Assembly: GCA_900769385.1 (NCBI GenBank)
Contig: CAAGGO010000093.1
Span: forward strand, 1 to 8,759
Source of the DNA: Rikenellaceae bacterium
Lineage (GTDB): Bacteria > Bacteroidota > Bacteroidia > Bacteroidales > UBA932
Direction: 5' to 3'
DNA length: 8,759 nt
Positions 6,720-8,759 of this stretch are shown piece by piece. Each line of letters opens with the position of its first letter. Within the stretch, counting starts at the first letter, position 1. Under the pieces are notes generated by a model that did not search any database, had not been told where the DNA came from, and saw nothing but the letters and a program-made list of their open reading frames with translations. The position numbers were made by a program, and so were the translations under genes.

Positions 6720-7952
6720 ATGAAAAAGATAATGATTTTGGCTGGTGGAAATGACCAGATTGCATTGATACAGGAGTTGAGATCATATTTCAAGGGTGAT
6801 GTGTTCATTATACTTGTAGATATGTCATCTAATGTAAAAGCGGTTCCTTATGCCGATAAATTCATGCAGATAAGTACAATGGACAAGGAAGCTGTGTTGA
6901 AGGCGGCAAGGGAGGAAAAAATAGATTATATTCTTACGGCTTGTGGTGACCAGCCTTTGTCAACTATGGCATATGTGTCAGCTCAAATGAACTTACCTTG
7001 TTATCTTTCAGAAAATGATGTCATGAATTTGACCAATAAGCTGTTTATGAAACAAAAAATGGTTGAAAACGGGATCCCAACTTCGCCATTTGTTGCAATA
7101 AATAAAAATTTTGTTGGTTCGGAATTTGGGCATTTGTCATATCCGTTGGTTGTTAAGCCTGTTGACAGTAATGGGTCAAAAGGGGTAAAGAAAGTTGAAA
7201 ATGAAAGAGAATTGGGATGCTGTTTGGAGGAAGCTTTTAAATATTCTTTATCCGGTGATGTAATTGTGGAGGAATTCAATGAAGGTGAAGAGGTTTCAAT
7301 TGATGTATATGTAGAGGGAACTGATGTGAAGCTGTTGTCGGTCATTTCTTTGAAGAAGATAAAACAGAACAAGGATTCATTTACAATCGTTCAGAGTTTC
7401 TATCCTCCTGATTTTGAATGCAACGAGGAAGAAATTAAGGATATTGCAAAGAAAATAGTTTGTGCGTTTTCTTTGAAGGATACACCTTTGCTTATACAGG
7501 CTATACAAACCAAAGACGGTATAAAGGTAGTGGAATTTAGCGCCCGTATGGGGGGAGGTTCCAAATTCAGATCAATTGAAACTTTTTCGGGAGTTAATAT
7601 AATGAATGTTTACGTCAATATGGTTATGGGTAATAAGCCACATGTGGAACCATCAAAACTGGTAAATAATGCAAGTATGAGTTTTGTTTATTCCAATCCG
7701 GGAAAATTCGTTTCATTGTCAGGATTTGATGAACTGGTGGAGCAGGATATTATAAAGTATTATTATACATATAAGGTCCCTGGTACAATGATTGAAAAAT
7801 CAAATACCAGCAGTGACAGGATTGCCGGATTTATGGTTGTGGGAAATTCTGCAGATGAAGTAAAGCAAAAGATATCATATGCCAATTCTGTACTCAAAGT
7901 GTTGGATGAGAATAATTGTGATATTATGAAACATGATTTATACCAGTTATGA
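6720..7952 (+). CDS. ATP-grasp domain protein, putative carboxylate-amine (or related) ligase of the glycan locus
   Basis: The 410-residue protein has the three-part ATP-grasp layout. A pre-ATP-grasp Rossmann-like domain (1-100) begins with KIMILAGGNDQ and includes TACGDQPLSTMAYV at 73-86. Next comes the NKLFMKQKMVENGIPTSPF linker at 106-124, then YPLVVKPVDSNGSKGV at 141-156 with the nucleotide-binding lysine K146. VIVEEFNEGEEVSID at 181-195 supplies the acidic hinge region, and VVEFSARMGGG at 270-280 supplies the metal-binding glutamate E272 and Arg276. In many family members the latter motif is E-x-N-x-R; here the Asn is Ser274. Such enzymes use ATP to activate a carboxylate as acyl phosphate for attack by an amine or other nucleophile. 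The gene starts 8 bases after the phosphoglycosyl transferase and its stop overlaps the next start (ATGA), so it is probably made stoichiometrically with the cobalamin-domain protein. The fold is secure; substrate and product are unknown. Confidence 0.82.
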   Translation: MKKIMILAGGNDQIALIQELRSYFKGDVFIILVDMSSNVKAVPYADKFMQISTMDKEAVLKAAREEKIDYILTACGDQPLSTMAYVSAQMNLPCYLSENDVMNLTNKLFMKQKMVENGIPTSPFVAINKNFVGSEFGHLSYPLVVKPVDSNGSKGVKKVENERELGCCLEEAFKYSLSGDVIVEEFNEGEEVSIDVYVEGTDVKLLSVISLKKIKQNKDSFTIVQSFYPPDFECNEEEIKDIAKKIVCAFSLKDTPLLIQAIQTKDGIKVVEFSARMGGGSKFRSIETFSGVNIMNVYVNMVMGNKPHVEPSKLVNNASMSFVYSNPGKFVSLSGFDELVEQDIIKYYYTYKVPGTMIEKSNTSSDRIAGFMVVGNSADEVKQKISYANSVLKVLDENNCDIMKHDLYQL

Positions 7953-8759
7953 GAAATAATGTATTTGTAGCCTCGACACTTGCCAATGATCCCCATACAG
8001 AGGGAATGCATCAGGCCGGCAAGATTGCCAGATTAGCTGGTATCGATTGTGTTTTATTGAAGCCGTCCATTAATTTGGATGCTTTTTGCAAGGCTATCAA
8101 GGAATATCAGCCCAGATATATTGGAATGAGTTACAGACTGTCTCCAGTTATTGCATGTGAAGAACTTGAGAAGGCTGTTGAATACTTGTACAATGAAGGG
8201 GTTGTTGGCAAGGATGATGATGTTAAGATTTGTTTTTCAGGATTGCCTAAAACAATTGAGATGCTGAGGGACAAGGTTGGACATTTTCCTTTAAGGGTCA
8301 TTTTATGTGAACAGTATCCTGAAGCTATTGAGAGAGTGAAAGAGACAGTTGAGTTTTTTGATATAGTTAAGGAAAAGGATAGAATATTGTCAATCATGGA
8401 GGAAGAAATAATTCCTAAGGGGATAAAGTTGCTTGATGAATTGGCTGATGAAGTAGTTCGAAATGATAACTATAAAGAAGAACCGCCATTGAGGATTCCG
8501 TCAGAGATGGCAAAAGGGGATTATATTCTTCGTATTAAAGAGTCCCCTATACCTGTTTTACGAACACATTTTGGAATACCTCACAGTACAATAGAGCCAA
8601 CTGTTGAAGGTATAAGGGAGATAGCTGAAGCCCGTGTAGTAGATGAGATTTCACTTGGCTCTTCAGATTTGTCCCAGCGTTATTTTGGCGATCTTGAAAA
8701 ATTTGTACTTCATAAAAATGATGGGGGAGTGCCATACAGGAATGCAGAGGATTTGAGGA
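7949..8759 (+). CDS. Cobalamin (B12)-binding-domain protein with possible mutase-like C-terminal barrel, 3'-partial
   Basis: An open frame runs from the ATG at 7949 to the window edge (270 codons visible, no stop), overlapping the ATP-grasp stop by four bases (ATGA). Residues 4-100 alternate strands and helices as in a B12-binding Rossmann domain: FVAST strand, then D14-P-H16-T-E-G19 matching the D-x-H-x-x-G motif whose His ligates cobalt, a helix, DCVLL strand, and YIGMSYRL with S61 placed exactly 41 residues after G19, the spacing known for base-off/His-on cobalamin proteins. The usual S-x-L reads S-Y-R-L, and the later Gly-Gly is S97-G98. A helical linker (about 120-178) leads to PVLRTHFGIPHSTIEPT (202-218), EIAEARVVDEISLG (224-237) and GGVPYRNAED (259-268), which resemble my memory of the barrel part of glutamate-mutase-like cobalamin proteins; that is uncertain. 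Typical relatives would be 450 to 600 residues, so about half is missing. Substrate unknown. Confidence 0.62.
   Translation, partial: MRNNVFVASTLANDPHTEGMHQAGKIARLAGIDCVLLKPSINLDAFCKAIKEYQPRYIGMSYRLSPVIACEELEKAVEYLYNEGVVGKDDDVKICFSGLPKTIEMLRDKVGHFPLRVILCEQYPEAIERVKETVEFFDIVKEKDRILSIMEEEIIPKGIKLLDELADEVVRNDNYKEEPPLRIPSEMAKGDYILRIKESPIPVLRTHFGIPHSTIEPTVEGIREIAEARVVDEISLGSSDLSQRYFGDLEKFVLHKNDGGVPYRNAEDLR

Noticed and set aside
7001..7372. Minus-strand open frame of 123 codons antisense to the ATP-grasp gene.
   Set aside because: The product is rich in Ser, Thr and Phe as expected from reverse complement of A/T-rich coding DNA, and the + strand carries conserved ATP-grasp motifs here.
8131..8735. 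Minus-strand open frames at 8131-8397 and 8547-8735 as genes at the right end.
   Set aside because: The + strand has an unbroken frame from 7949 to the edge with a canonical cobalamin-binding motif and translational coupling to the upstream gene; the minus frames show no domain features.
7949..8759. Radical SAM enzyme, which often carries an N-terminal B12 domain.
   Set aside because: No CxxxCxxC cluster-binding motif appears in the visible 270 residues, where a radical SAM domain should have begun; the unseen C-terminus leaves slight doubt.

Overview
The window reads as an internal stretch of a surface-polysaccharide (capsule or O-antigen) biosynthesis locus from a Bacteroidales organism, most likely Bacteroides or a close relative. 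I base this on the A/T-rich composition, the family mix (EpsG/Wzy-like polymerase, sugar-nucleotide enzymes, GT4 transferases, initiating phosphoglycosyl transferase), the tight single-strand packing, and the lack of strong Shine-Dalgarno sequences. Genus assignment is inference. All nine recognisable genes lie on the + strand. No RNA genes, insertion sequences, CRISPR arrays or convincing terminators were seen, and no intergenic gap exceeds 42 bp.

Layout. Positions 6-1010 hold an EpsG-family membrane protein, the probable polymerase; its true start may lie upstream of the window. Positions 1010-3762 hold a four-gene cassette for a dTDP-3-acylamino-3,6-dideoxyhexose (dTDP-Fuc3NAc or dTDP-Qui3NAc): two tandem cupin 3,4-ketoisomerase homologues (FdtA/QdtA-like), a left-handed beta-helix N-acyltransferase (FdtC/QdtC-like) and a PLP aminotransferase (FdtB/QdtB-like). 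The upstream enzymes RmlA and RmlB, which make dTDP-4-keto-6-deoxyglucose, are not in the window. Positions 3762-6108 encode two GT4-type glycosyltransferases. Positions 6115-6711 encode a minimal PglC-type phosphoglycosyl transferase that would load the first sugar phosphate onto undecaprenyl phosphate. Positions 6720-7952 encode an ATP-grasp enzyme. From 7949 to the window edge runs a gene with an N-terminal cobalamin-binding domain followed by a region that may be a mutase-like barrel.

Together the enzymes would initiate a repeat unit on the lipid carrier, extend it with at least two sugars including a 3-acylamino-3,6-dideoxyhexose, and polymerise it. The flippase and chain-length genes must lie elsewhere.

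The most unusual part is the 3' end. An ATP-grasp ligase-like protein overlaps by four bases a protein carrying a B12-binding motif with canonical spacing. A B12 enzyme translationally coupled to an ATP-grasp enzyme inside a glycan locus suggests synthesis and attachment of an unusual (perhaps rearranged acid or amino-acid) decoration. The second oddity is the pair of tandem ketoisomerase homologues: one has lost a conserved histidine of the HxH motif, and neither matches the FdtA or QdtA residue pair that sets product stereochemistry.
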